From CAVTBT01 sp963733065 (GTDB taxonomy: Bacteria > Actinomycetota > Thermoleophilia > Gaiellales > Gaiellaceae): a DNA stretch of 64,000 bases. The stretch is taken from positions 1-64,000 of the forward strand of contig CAVTBT010000005.1 of the NCBI GenBank assembly GCA_963733065.1, read 5' to 3'. A program made the translations under genes and the position numbers. This document shows, in pieces, positions 55,592 to 63,768 of this stretch (the first letter of the stretch is position 1; each line of letters begins with the position of its first letter). The notes beneath the pieces were generated by a model. The model was given only the letters and a program-made list of their open reading frames with translations. It had not been told where the DNA came from and did no database searches.

Positions 55592-55965
55592 GACTGCCTC
55601 CTGGCGTAGCCGGCAGCGGCGCGCGGGTCGCGTGAGCCGGCCGGCCCCGGGAACAGACGCTGGAACAGCACGACCAGCCCGGGTTCGCCGTCGACGCCGA
55701 TGGCCCCCCGGAGCATCGCCGCCATGGCGTTCACCTCGCCGCTCGCGATGCCGTCGAAGAGCGCCCGGTCGGCTCGTATGACGCAATCGGCCCTTGCGTT
55801 TCTGCGGGAGACCGCAATGTCGCCCTTGTCAATGGCGACGAACCAACGATCGGTTCCATCGTCCCGTGCGAGGTCGAAGCGCATGGTCGCCTTGACCTTC
55901 TCGAGCATCGGCTCGTGCCCGCGCTGACGCAGCCCGTCGAAGAACGCAGTCGTCGCATCCGTCAT
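55588..55965 (-). CDS. SCP2 sterol-carrier-like protein
   Basis: A 125-residue protein with the SCP2 fold pattern (MRFDLARDDGTDRWFVAIDKGDIAVSRRNARADCVIRADRALFDGIASGEVNAMAAMLRGAIGVDGEPGLVVLFQRLFPG). It binds acyl or lipid ligands and is common near oxidoreductases. ATG 55965 lies 11 bases after the ndh stop, and its own stop overlaps the next start by 4 bases. Confidence 0.87.
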   Translation of the reverse strand: MTDATTAFFDGLRQRGHEPMLEKVKATMRFDLARDDGTDRWFVAIDKGDIAVSRRNARADCVIRADRALFDGIASGEVNAMAAMLRGAIGVDGEPGLVVLFQRLFPGPAGSRDPRAAAGYARRQS

Positions 55966-55976
55966 CGCTTCTGCTC

Positions 55977-57248
55977 CTACTCCTCGTCGGCGGTGACAGT
56001 GATCCGGCCGGTGCGCTGGTGTGTGAACGCAGCTCCCGCCCAGTCGATCACCGCCTTCGCGCGGTCCTCGTTCGTCGGCAGGAGCGCGAGGTGCACGGTG
56101 CCCCACGCGAGCTGCGCCGTCTTGCCCTTCATGGTTCGCCCGCCCATCATCTGGACGACCGCAGCGCCGCGTCCGATCGTCGCCATCGTGCCCTTGTCGT
56201 GGTACTTGAACGGCTCGGTCTTCTTGCCGGCGATGCGCCGCGCGATCGTCTCGCCGGCGTGCTCTCCGGACTGCAGCGCAACCGATCCGAGCTGGGGGAG
56301 CACCTGGTTCGTCTTCGCATCGGTGATCGCCGCGATGTCGCCGACCGCGTACACCTCTGGATGATCTGGAAGGTCGAGCTCGGGCCCGACACCGATCCGG
56401 TTGCCTCGCTGGAGCTCGAGACCGAGCGACCGGACGAGCTCGTTGCCCTGCAGGCCGGCACCCCAGACGAGCGTGTGCGCCTTCAGCTCGGCGCCCGACT
56501 TGAGGGTGACCCGGGTGGGCGTGATCGATGCGACGGCGTCGCCGGTCACCAGCTCGACGGTGCGCTTCTCCAGAGCCTTCACCGTGTAGGAGCGGATGTC
56601 CGGCTTGAACATCGCGAAGACCTCCGGCCCGGCCTCGACGAGGGTGATGCGAGCGTTGTCCTGCGGCAGGTGCGGGTAGTCCGTGACGAAGTCCGCGCGG
56701 TAGAGCTCCGCCAGTGCGCCTGCGGTCTCGACGCCGGTCGGGCCGCCGCCGACGACGACGACGTTCAGCGCGCCGTCGTCGACGAGCGCCGGGTCCTTGT
56801 CAGCCGCCTCCCACCGTCCGAGCACGTGCTCCTTGAGGCGTATCGCATCGGTCAGCGTGTACATGGGGAACGCGTGCTCCGCGGCGCCTTCGGTTCCGAA
56901 GAAGTTGACCTCCGCGCCGAGCCCGAGGACGAGGTAGTCGTAGCTCAGCGGCTCCATATCCTTGAAACGAACCTCCCGAGCGCCGAGGTCGACCGCCGTC
57001 ACCGTCGTCTTGTGGATGTCGGCGTTGTCCTGGTGCTTGACGAGATCGCGGAGCGAATGTCCGACCGCGCTCGTCTCGAGCAGACCCGTCGCGAGCTGAT
57101 ACAGCAGGGGCTGGAAGGTGTGGTAGTCGTGCTTGTCGACGAGCACGACGTCCGCGTCGGCCTTCTCGAGCTTGCGCGCGGCGCCGACGCCGGCGAAGCC
57201 ACCGCCGAGGACGGCAACGAGCGGGCGACGGCTCTCAGTGTTCGGCAT
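55977..57248 (-). CDS. ndh: Type II NADH dehydrogenase (NDH-2)
   Basis: A 423-residue membrane-associated flavoprotein transferring electrons from NADH to quinone without pumping. The FAD loop is VAVLGGGFAGVGAARKL, the NADH loop VVVVGGGPTGVETAGALAEL and the FAD-binding C-end VYAVGDIAAI. The last 35 residues are amphipathic and could contact the membrane. It heads the ndh-to-antiporter operon. Palindromic site 7 lies 71 bases upstream. Confidence 0.93.
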   Translation of the reverse strand: MPNTESRRPLVAVLGGGFAGVGAARKLEKADADVVLVDKHDYHTFQPLLYQLATGLLETSAVGHSLRDLVKHQDNADIHKTTVTAVDLGAREVRFKDMEPLSYDYLVLGLGAEVNFFGTEGAAEHAFPMYTLTDAIRLKEHVLGRWEAADKDPALVDDGALNVVVVGGGPTGVETAGALAELYRADFVTDYPHLPQDNARITLVEAGPEVFAMFKPDIRSYTVKALEKRTVELVTGDAVASITPTRVTLKSGAELKAHTLVWGAGLQGNELVRSLGLELQRGNRIGVGPELDLPDHPEVYAVGDIAAITDAKTNQVLPQLGSVALQSGEHAGETIARRIAGKKTEPFKYHDKGTMATIGRGAAVVQMMGGRTMKGKTAQLAWGTVHLALLPTNEDRAKAVIDWAGAAFTHQRTGRITVTADEE

Positions 57249-57319
57249 CGACGTCCTTCCTCACGATCCGAGTTGGGTACTGCAGCACCCGCCACGCTAC
57301 GGAGACGGCGTCGGGACGA

Positions 57320-57340
57320 CATCGTCCCGAGCGGATGAAA
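57320..57340 (-). promoter_or_regulatory. TCATCC-N5-type palindrome, site 7 (ndh)
   Basis: On the minus strand it reads TTTCATCC, spacer GCTCG, GGACGATG, nearly identical to site 6. It lies 71 bases upstream of the ndh start. Confidence 0.65.
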
Positions 57341-57385
57341 CGTGTCGGCATCGAACACCAACGATCGTGTCTCTCGCGATGCGCT

Positions 57386-57748
57386 TCAGCGCGTGGTGCC
57401 GCCGTGCTCGAACGACTCGAGCGCCTCGCCGACGTCGTAGCCCAACGCGAGCCCGAGGTTCGGCGCCGCCGAAACGACGCGCGCGATCCCGACGGTCGGC
57501 AGGACTGCGATCAGCGCTCCGACGATTTCCTCGTGCGTGACGCCCGCCTCGCAGGCGGCGTCGACCGCGCTCATGTACGAGGGCGGCGCCGCGTCCATGG
57601 CGATCAGCGCGCCGACCCGAACGAGTGCGTGCGCCCGCGGGTCGATTCTCGAGATCGCCGCGCTCCCACGCTCGTCCGCGAGCAGCGACTCGATGAACCG
57701 GTCGTCGCGGAGGGCAAGCCGTCGGAGCGTTGTCTTGTAGTCCTCCAC
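57386..57748 (-). CDS. Carboxymuconolactone decarboxylase (AhpD-like) family protein
   Basis: A 120-residue all-helical protein. The family helix pair is ALVRVGALIAMDAAPPSYMSAVDAACEAGVTHEEIVGALIAVLPTVGIARV. Only one Cys of the AhpD CxxC is present (ACEAGVTHEE), so a simple disulfide reductase is unlikely. The role is unclear. It carries palindromic site 8 upstream. Confidence 0.87.
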   Translation of the reverse strand: MEDYKTTLRRLALRDDRFIESLLADERGSAAISRIDPRAHALVRVGALIAMDAAPPSYMSAVDAACEAGVTHEEIVGALIAVLPTVGIARVVSAAPNLGLALGYDVGEALESFEHGGTTR

Positions 57749-57788
57749 GACCCTCTCCGTCCATTGGACGCCCTTCGCGGCCCCCGAA

Positions 57789-57809
57789 CATCATCCGGGG
57801 AGGACGATT
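57789..57809 (+). promoter_or_regulatory. TCATCC-N5-type palindrome, site 8
   Basis: Left arm CATCATCC, spacer GGGGA, right arm GGACGATT. It lies 40 bases upstream of the minus-strand CMD-family gene start. Confidence 0.55.
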
Positions 57810-57848
57810 CGACCGACGCCCGGGACGGAGGACGTCGTCGGCTGAGCT

Positions 57849-58259
57849 CTACCCGGTCACGCCGGGGCGGCGGCTGCCGTGCGCGTCCCACAGCCGTTGC
57901 AACGCGACCTGCCCGAACGCACGCTTCGGCAGGAATGCGACCGCGCCGCAGGCAACGGCGGTCAGGTCGGGCGGGTCGTCGGTCGAGACGAGAACGACGG
58001 CCGCAGTGGGATGTGCCGCACAGAGCCGGCGCGTCGTCTCGAGCCCGTCCATGCCAGGCATCCGGACGTCCATCAGCACGAGATCGGGGTCGACCTCGTC
58101 GGCCAGCGCAAGGGCCTCCTCGCCGCAGGCGGCCTCGCCGAGGAACTCGAATCCGGCCGTCGCCTCGATCACGTCGCGCGCCACACGCCGGAACATGGCC
58201 TGATCGTCCACCGTCACCACGCCAACGAACTCGCGAGGCTGCTTACCCGTGCCGGTCAT
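57849..58259 (-). CDS. Single-domain response regulator
   Basis: A 136-residue receiver domain without an output domain. The acidic pocket is VVTVDDQAMFRR, the phospho-acceptor is in LVLMDVRMPGMDG and the conserved Lys in AFLPKRAF. It starts at ATG 58259 with a divergent second regulator 127 bases away. It could act as a phosphate sink or protein-protein regulator for one of the kinases nearby. Confidence 0.85.
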   Translation of the reverse strand: MTGTGKQPREFVGVVTVDDQAMFRRVARDVIEATAGFEFLGEAACGEEALALADEVDPDLVLMDVRMPGMDGLETTRRLCAAHPTAAVVLVSTDDPPDLTAVACGAVAFLPKRAFGQVALQRLWDAHGSRRPGVTG

Positions 58260-58386
58260 GCGACCGGAAGCTTCGCGACGAACCGCACGTCCCGCAATGT
58301 GGCCGACTGGTGTACCTGCGTAGGTGCGCACCCGCCGACGAGTGATGTGTGCACGGTGCACGCCGACGCACCGTTATCGTCTCTCC

Positions 58387-59077
58387 GTGACGATCCGCGT
58401 CGTTGTCGCCGATGACAGCCTGCTCGTTCGGGAAGGACTCGAGCAGATCCTGGCGACCCAGTCCGACATCGACGTCGTCGCCTCGTGCGCGGATCTCCCC
58501 TCCGTGCTCGATGCGGTCGCTGCCGAGCAGCCCGATGTCGTGCTGACGGATATCCGCATGCCGCCGTTGCGGACCGACGAAGGGATTCAGGTCGCGACCA
58601 CGCTGCGGGAAAGCCATCCCACGGTCGGGGTCATCGTGCTCAGCCAGTACGCCGAGCCAAGCTATGCGCTGACGCTGCTCGAGACCGGCTCGGACGGCCG
58701 TGGATATCTGCTCAAGGAGCGCGTGCACGACGGCCAGCAACTCCGTGCAGCCGTCGAGACGGTCGCGGAGGGCGGATCGGTCATCGACCCACGGGTGGTG
58801 GAGCTGCTGGTGTCGGCGACCGGCAGGATGCGCGACTCACCCCTCGCCGAGCTCACGCCCTCGCGAGCGCGAGGTGCTGGCCGCGATCGCCGAGGGCAAG
58901 AGCAACAGCGCGATCGGCGACTCGCTGGTGCTCACGAAGCGATCCGTCGAGAAGCACATCAACTCGATCTTCCTGAAGCTCGATCTCTCGGACGCCGAGG
59001 ACGTGAGCAAGCGGGTCAAGGCGACATTGCTCTTCCTGGCGGAGGAGAACGCCGCTCCCGGCCGGCTCTCCGGCTAG
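58387..59077 (+). CDS. NarL/LuxR-type response regulator, frameshifted
   Basis: A 229-residue regulator. The receiver domain is VTIRVVVADDSLLVREGLEQIL with phospho-Asp in DVVLTDIRMPP. A single extra C near 58860 (in GCCCTCG) shifts the frame; the corrected sequence reads LTPREREVLAAIAEGKSNSAIGDSLVLTKRSVEKHINSIFLKL, a LuxR HTH. This is the best candidate in the window for the protein that binds the TCATCC-N5-GGACGATG palindromes, but that link is an inference. Confidence 0.85.
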
Positions 59078-59079
59078 CC

Positions 59080-59094
59080 GCGCCCGCGGGGCGC
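59080..59094 (+). terminator. Hairpin after the response regulator
   Basis: Stem GCGCCC against GGGCGC with a GCG loop, starting 2 bases after the stop codon. Confidence 0.4.
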
Positions 59095-59177
59095 GCCTGT
59101 GTGCGTTGACCGTGCGGGCACCACCCCGAAGTTCGGTGCGGGCGTCATTGTCGGCGAGCACCCTCGCGCGATTGACT

Positions 59178-59205
59178 CACGGCTGACCACGGGTCGGTAG
59201 CCGTG
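59178..59205. promoter_or_regulatory. Nested inverted repeat upstream of the LAL regulator
   Basis: Outer arms CACGGCT (59178-59184) and AGCCGTG (59199-59205); inner arms GACC and GGTC around ACG. It lies 35 bases before the GTG at 59241 and may be an autoregulatory site. Confidence 0.4.
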
Positions 59206-59240
59206 CCGACGGGTTTGGGGGAAGAGTCGGAGATGTCCGC

Positions 59241-61559
59241 GTGAGCCAGCTGGAGAGCGCCCGGTCCACACAGCCGGCCGCGCGTACGCGTGCCGCGAGC
59301 CGCTGGCGGACGGAGCCGCTCGAGCTCCTCGAAGCGAAGCTACGGGTGCCGCGGGTGCGCACTGGGACCGTTCCGCGCCCCGGTCTCGTCAACCGGCTGC
59401 GCGCGGCGCGGGCCGCGGACGTGGTCTCGATCGTCGCCCCGGCCGGATTCGGGAAGACGACCCTGTTGTCGCAGTGGGCGGAACGTGACGAACGGCCCTT
59501 CGCCTGGGTGTCGATCGACGAGGGCGACGACGACCTGCTCGTCCTGCTGCGGTACGTGGCGGCCGCGCTGCATCGCGTGGAGCCGGTCGCGCCTCCTGTC
59601 TTCGACGCGCTCGCAGCATCGACGCGATCTCCATGGTCGACGGCATTGCCCCGGCTGGCAGGGGCGCTCGCCGGGGTCTCTGCGCCGATCGTGCTCGTGC
59701 TCGACGACGTGCACGCGCTCCGGTCCACGGATTCGGCACGGGCGATCGCCACGCTCGCCAGGCACGTAGCGGAGGGATCCGCGCTCGTCCTGGCAGGGCG
59801 CACGCTGCCCTTGCCGGTCGCGCGGCAGCGCGCCGCGGGCAGCCTGCTCGAGATCGGCGCCGACGACCTGGCGCTGAGCCGCCGCGAGTCGCAGCTGCTG
59901 CTCCGCGGTGCTCAGCTCGAGCTCGAGGACGTCGAGGTCGCAGACCTCACAGAGCGGACGGAGGGCTGGGCGGCGGGGCTGCATCTCGCCGGCCTCGTGC
60001 TCCAGCGGACGGCCGACGCCCCTCCCGCCGCCCGAGAGTTCACCGGCGCGGATCGGTTCGTGGCCGACTACTTCCACTTCGAGCACCTGTCGCGCCTCGG
60101 GCGCGCCGATCTGCGCTTCCTCACGAGGTCGTCCGTGCTCGACACCATGTCGGGACCGCTCTGCGACGCCGTGCTCGGTCGTGGGCGCCAGGGATCCTCG
60201 CGCAGGCTCGAATCGCTCGAGCAGGCGTCCCTCTTCGTCGTCCCGCTCGACCGGCGCCGGGGCTGGTTCCGCTATCACCGTCTCTTCCGCGAGACCCTCA
60301 GGGAGGAGCTCGAGCGCCGAGAGCCGGAGCTCGTCCCCGAGCTGAACCGGCGGGCGGCGGCCTGGTGCGAGGCGAACGGCGCGCCCGAGGAGGCCAGGCG
60401 CTACGCCACCGCGGCCGGCGACATCGACATGCTCGCGCGCCTCGTGACCGCGCACGCCGTGCACGAGGACGGCGCCGGACGGCTGGAGACGTCGGTCGAC
60501 TGGCTCGACGTGTTCGGCGATCCGGCGGTCCTCGAGCGCTACCCGGCCGTCGCCGCGCTCGGGAGCTGGATCCACGCGCTCGACGGCCGTCCGGCGGAGG
60601 CCGACCGCTGGCTCGAGGTGGCCGAGCGGACGCCGTTCGAAGGGAAGCTTCCCGACGGCACGCGTTCGCTGACGGCCTGGACCGCACTGCTGCGGGCGGC
60701 GTTCTGCCGGAACGGGGTCGAGCGCATGCTCGCCGATGCGGAATCCGCAGTCGAAGGGCTCGGCCCGGGAAGCCCGTGGCGTCCGACTGCCCTGTGCCTC
60801 GTCGGAGTCGCTCACCTGCTCCTCGGGGCGGAAGACCGGGCAGACGCGATCCTGGCCGAGGCTGCTGAGTCAGCCGGAAGCGTGGGCGGCAGCGACGCGC
60901 GAATCCTCGCTCTCGCAGAGCGGTCGCTGCTCGCCACGGCCGGCGGCGATCATGCCGTCGCCAGAGATCTCGCGCACGAGGCGCGCGCACTCGCCGGCGA
61001 CGGTCCGGGCACCCCGCTCGCGATCGCGGTCGGGTTGGCTGCGTCCGCGCGAGCAGAGCTGCGGTGCGGGAGCTGGGAGCGGGCGCGCGCAAACCTCGAC
61101 GAGGCCGATGGCCTCCGCCCCAGGCTGACCCGCGCACTGCCGTGGTACGCGGTGCAGAGCTTGCTCGAGTTGGCACGCGCCCGGATGGCGCTGCTGGACA
61201 CCGTCGGCGCTCGTGCGCTCCTGCGCGAGGCGGAGGCGATCCTCGTCCAGCACCCCGAGCTCGGCGTGCTCGTGTCGCTGGCGGACGAGGTGCGCGCGCA
61301 ACTCGACGACCTCGAGCTCAACCGTGCACGGCAGAGCTCGATGCTGACGGCGGCAGAGCTCCGCCTGGTCCCGCTGCTGACCACCCGACTCACCTTCCGG
61401 GAGATCGGCGAGCGCCTGCACATCTCCCGCACGACCGTCAAGACGCAGGCGATCGCCGTCTACCGAAAGCTCGGAGTCTCCAGCCGGAACGACGCGATCG
61501 ACCGAGCCGCCGAGCTCGGGCTCGTCGTCCTCGCGGCGGACTCGATCGTCACCGCCTAG
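59241..61559 (+). CDS. MalT-like LAL transcriptional regulator
   Basis: A 772-residue large ATP-binding LuxR regulator. The Walker A is APAGFGKTTLLSQW (residues 66-79), the Walker B VLVLDDVHAL, then a winged region and TPR-like helical repeats to about 690. The C-terminal LuxR HTH is LTAAELRLVPLLTTRLTFREIGERLHISRTTVKTQAIAVYRKLGVSSRNDAIDRAAELG. Members respond to small molecules; MalT itself activates maltose genes, and the sugar operon nearby is a plausible but unproven target. It starts at GTG. Confidence 0.92.
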   Translation: MSQLESARSTQPAARTRAASRWRTEPLELLEAKLRVPRVRTGTVPRPGLVNRLRAARAADVVSIVAPAGFGKTTLLSQWAERDERPFAWVSIDEGDDDLLVLLRYVAAALHRVEPVAPPVFDALAASTRSPWSTALPRLAGALAGVSAPIVLVLDDVHALRSTDSARAIATLARHVAEGSALVLAGRTLPLPVARQRAAGSLLEIGADDLALSRRESQLLLRGAQLELEDVEVADLTERTEGWAAGLHLAGLVLQRTADAPPAAREFTGADRFVADYFHFEHLSRLGRADLRFLTRSSVLDTMSGPLCDAVLGRGRQGSSRRLESLEQASLFVVPLDRRRGWFRYHRLFRETLREELERREPELVPELNRRAAAWCEANGAPEEARRYATAAGDIDMLARLVTAHAVHEDGAGRLETSVDWLDVFGDPAVLERYPAVAALGSWIHALDGRPAEADRWLEVAERTPFEGKLPDGTRSLTAWTALLRAAFCRNGVERMLADAESAVEGLGPGSPWRPTALCLVGVAHLLLGAEDRADAILAEAAESAGSVGGSDARILALAERSLLATAGGDHAVARDLAHEARALAGDGPGTPLAIAVGLAASARAELRCGSWERARANLDEADGLRPRLTRALPWYAVQSLLELARARMALLDTVGARALLREAEAILVQHPELGVLVSLADEVRAQLDDLELNRARQSSMLTAAELRLVPLLTTRLTFREIGERLHISRTTVKTQAIAVYRKLGVSSRNDAIDRAAELGLVVLAADSIVTA

Positions 61560-61565
61560 TCCGGC

Positions 61566-62078
61566 TCACGCAAAATCCACGACGGAAAGCAGGCGCGTCG
61601 CCGTCACGTCCGGACCGGCTCCGTCGGGGTACACCCACGCACCGATGATCGCGTCGTCGCCGACGAACCGACCCCGGAAGTACGGCGGCTCGCCGCGCTC
61701 GCCGCTCCAGATCGTCAGCGTGTCCCCCTCGAGCTCGTAGACGTGGTCGTACGTCTCCCCGTTGTCGCCGAAGAAACGGGCGTGGATGTCGTCGCTCGGC
61801 TCGGCGCCGATCGGCCGCTCGCGGCCGATGATCTCGATCCCGCGCAGCCCGTCGAGCTCGATGTGCTGCACGAGGAAGTGGCGGCCCTGGGTCCACTCGA
61901 AGCGGATCTGCCCGTGAAGGCCACCCGACAGCCTCCAGGATCCGACGAGCCGGCCCAGGTGCTCGAGCCCGACGTCCCGCTCCCTTGCGCGAGGCCCGTC
62001 GGTCACTCTGACGAGCGTTCCGCGGCGACTGTCCGCGTCGGCATTCACCGCCGCGCGGCCTGCCTGGCTGAAGCTCAT
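61566..62078 (-). CDS. Hypothetical beta-barrel-like protein (DUF1579-like)
   Basis: A 170-residue soluble protein: LGRLVGSWRLSGGLHGQIRFEWTQGRHFLVQHIELDG, FFGDNGETYDHVYELEGDTLTIWSG and FVGDDAIIGAWVYPDGAGPDV. The alternating strands suggest a lipocalin or DUF1579-like barrel. No catalytic residues stand out. ATG 62078 and GTG 62006 are alternative starts, and neither has a good ribosome site. It is divergent from the MocR-type regulator. Confidence 0.65.
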   Translation of the reverse strand: MSFSQAGRAAVNADADSRRGTLVRVTDGPRARERDVGLEHLGRLVGSWRLSGGLHGQIRFEWTQGRHFLVQHIELDGLRGIEIIGRERPIGAEPSDDIHARFFGDNGETYDHVYELEGDTLTIWSGERGEPPYFRGRFVGDDAIIGAWVYPDGAGPDVTATRLLSVVDFA

Positions 62079-62111
62079 CCGCGCCACCGGCGCCTCGTTG
62101 TCTGCTGCTTC

Positions 62112-62151
62112 TGGATCGTCAAAGCGGGCAGAGTAGAGGCTCAGTGATCCA
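62112..62151. promoter_or_regulatory. Possible MocR-type operator
   Basis: Arms TGGATC (62112-62117) and GATCCA (62146-62151) with a 28-base spacer, ending 17 bases before the regulator start. It lies in the divergent gap, as expected for an autoregulated MocR protein; the short arms make it tentative. Confidence 0.3.
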
Positions 62152-62168
62152 TCCGCCAGGCCATTTCG

Positions 62169-63581
62169 ATGCAATTTTCTTGGACCACTTCCGCTGACAC
62201 GCTGCAACTCGCCTTGCGTACCGGCGGGCCGCGCCGCGCCGCTCTCGAAGAGGCGCTCCGCTCCGCGATCCGCGACCAGCGCCTCGTCGCCGGCACGCGG
62301 CTCCCGTCGACCCGCGCCCTGGCCGCAGACCTCGGCGTGGCACGCGGCACGGTGGTCGACGCCTACGCCCAACTCGTCGCCGAGGGCTACCTCAACGCGC
62401 GGCACGGCGCCGGCACCTGGGTCGCCGACGTGGCGCTCGTCGAGCCTGCCGCCCCGACGGCGGAGCCGACGCCTCGACCGGTCCGATTCGACTTCAACCC
62501 TGGACTGCCCGACCTGACTGCCTTCCCGCGCGCCGCGTGGACGGGCGCGCTCCGGCGCGGTCTGCGCGACGCGCCCGCCTCGAGCCTCGGCTACAGCGAC
62601 CCGCGAGGAAGACCCGAGCTGCGCGCCGCGCTCGCCGCTTATCTGGCCCGTGCTCGTGGCGCCGTCGCCGATCCCGAGCACATCGTCGTCTGCGCCGGCT
62701 TCGTGCACGGCCTGTCGCTCCTCGCACGCGTGCTCCACGCTCAGGGAGCAAGCCGAGTCGCGATGGAGAACCCTTGCCTCAGCTGGCACCGTCACGTGGT
62801 CAGGAGCGCCGGCTTGCGGGTCGTGCCGGTGCCGGTCGACGAGCGCGGCGCGCGAACGGAACTCCTGGCAGGGACCGGCGCGAGCGCCGTGGTGCTCACC
62901 CCCGCGCACCAGTATCCACTGGGCGCACTGCTCCAGCCGGAGCGGCGGAGCGCGGCGATCGCCTGGGCGCGCGACGCGAACGGCTTCGTGATCGAGGACG
63001 ACTACGACGCCGAGCTCCGCTACGGCCGGCAGCCGATCGGCGCGCTGCAGTCGCTCGACCCCGGCCGCGTTGCGTACGCCGGCACGACGAGCAAGACGCT
63101 CGCCCCCGGTCTGCGACTCGGCTGGCTCCTGCTTCCACCCTCGTTGCTCGAGCCGGTCGTCGCCCTGCGGTTGGCCGAGGACGTCCACGTGTCCGCCCCC
63201 GACCAGATCGCGTTCGGGGAGCTCCTGCTGTCTGGAGCGTTCGAGCGCCACGTGCGCCGCATGCGCTCGCGCTACCGAGCCCGCCGCGACCGGCTCGTCG
63301 CGATGCTGGCGTCACGCGCGCCCGAGGTGACGCCGGTCGGGATCTCGGCCGGTTTGCGCGTGCTGCTCGAGCTGCCGCCCCACGGGCCGTCGGCCGCAGA
63401 GCTCGTCGACCGCGCGGCGCGGCGGTCGATCGAGATCTCCTCGGTCGAAAGGAGCTACCACGGTGGTCGCGCGGCTCGCGACGGGTTGATCATCGGCTAC
63501 GCGGCGCTGCCCGAGCACGCGTTCGAGAGCGGTCTCGACGCACTGGGGGACGTCCTGGCGACCTCGGGACTGGGCCGATGA
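62169..63581 (+). CDS. MocR/PdxR-type regulator (GntR HTH fused to aminotransferase fold)
   Basis: A 470-residue chimera. Residues 20-85 form a GntR winged helix (ALRSAIRDQRLVAGTRLPSTRALAADLGVARGTVVDAYAQLVAEGYL). Residues 105-465 form a fold-type I aminotransferase with the PLP Lys in TTSKTLAPGLRLGW and the Asp in VIEDDYDAELRY. Such proteins sense PLP or an amino-acid adduct; they control PLP synthesis, taurine or GABA genes. The target here may be the divergent 61566 gene. It is likely leaderless, since no ribosome site precedes the ATG. Confidence 0.9.
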   Translation: MQFSWTTSADTLQLALRTGGPRRAALEEALRSAIRDQRLVAGTRLPSTRALAADLGVARGTVVDAYAQLVAEGYLNARHGAGTWVADVALVEPAAPTAEPTPRPVRFDFNPGLPDLTAFPRAAWTGALRRGLRDAPASSLGYSDPRGRPELRAALAAYLARARGAVADPEHIVVCAGFVHGLSLLARVLHAQGASRVAMENPCLSWHRHVVRSAGLRVVPVPVDERGARTELLAGTGASAVVLTPAHQYPLGALLQPERRSAAIAWARDANGFVIEDDYDAELRYGRQPIGALQSLDPGRVAYAGTTSKTLAPGLRLGWLLLPPSLLEPVVALRLAEDVHVSAPDQIAFGELLLSGAFERHVRRMRSRYRARRDRLVAMLASRAPEVTPVGISAGLRVLLELPPHGPSAAELVDRAARRSIEISSVERSYHGGRAARDGLIIGYAALPEHAFESGLDALGDVLATSGLGR

Positions 63582-63768
63582 CCGCGCTCGAAGGCTCGTC
63601 CGGCGCCCCAGCGGGCATGGTGCGGCCAACCGTACCCCGAGACGCCTGGCTACCCCACTGTGGCCGGACGGGTAGGTCTGCGAGCCTCAGTCCTGCAAAG
63701 CTGACGCACGACAAACGCCGCCCGCACGCGTTTCGGGGGGAACTCGGCTGCGACAAGGGGATGAACGC

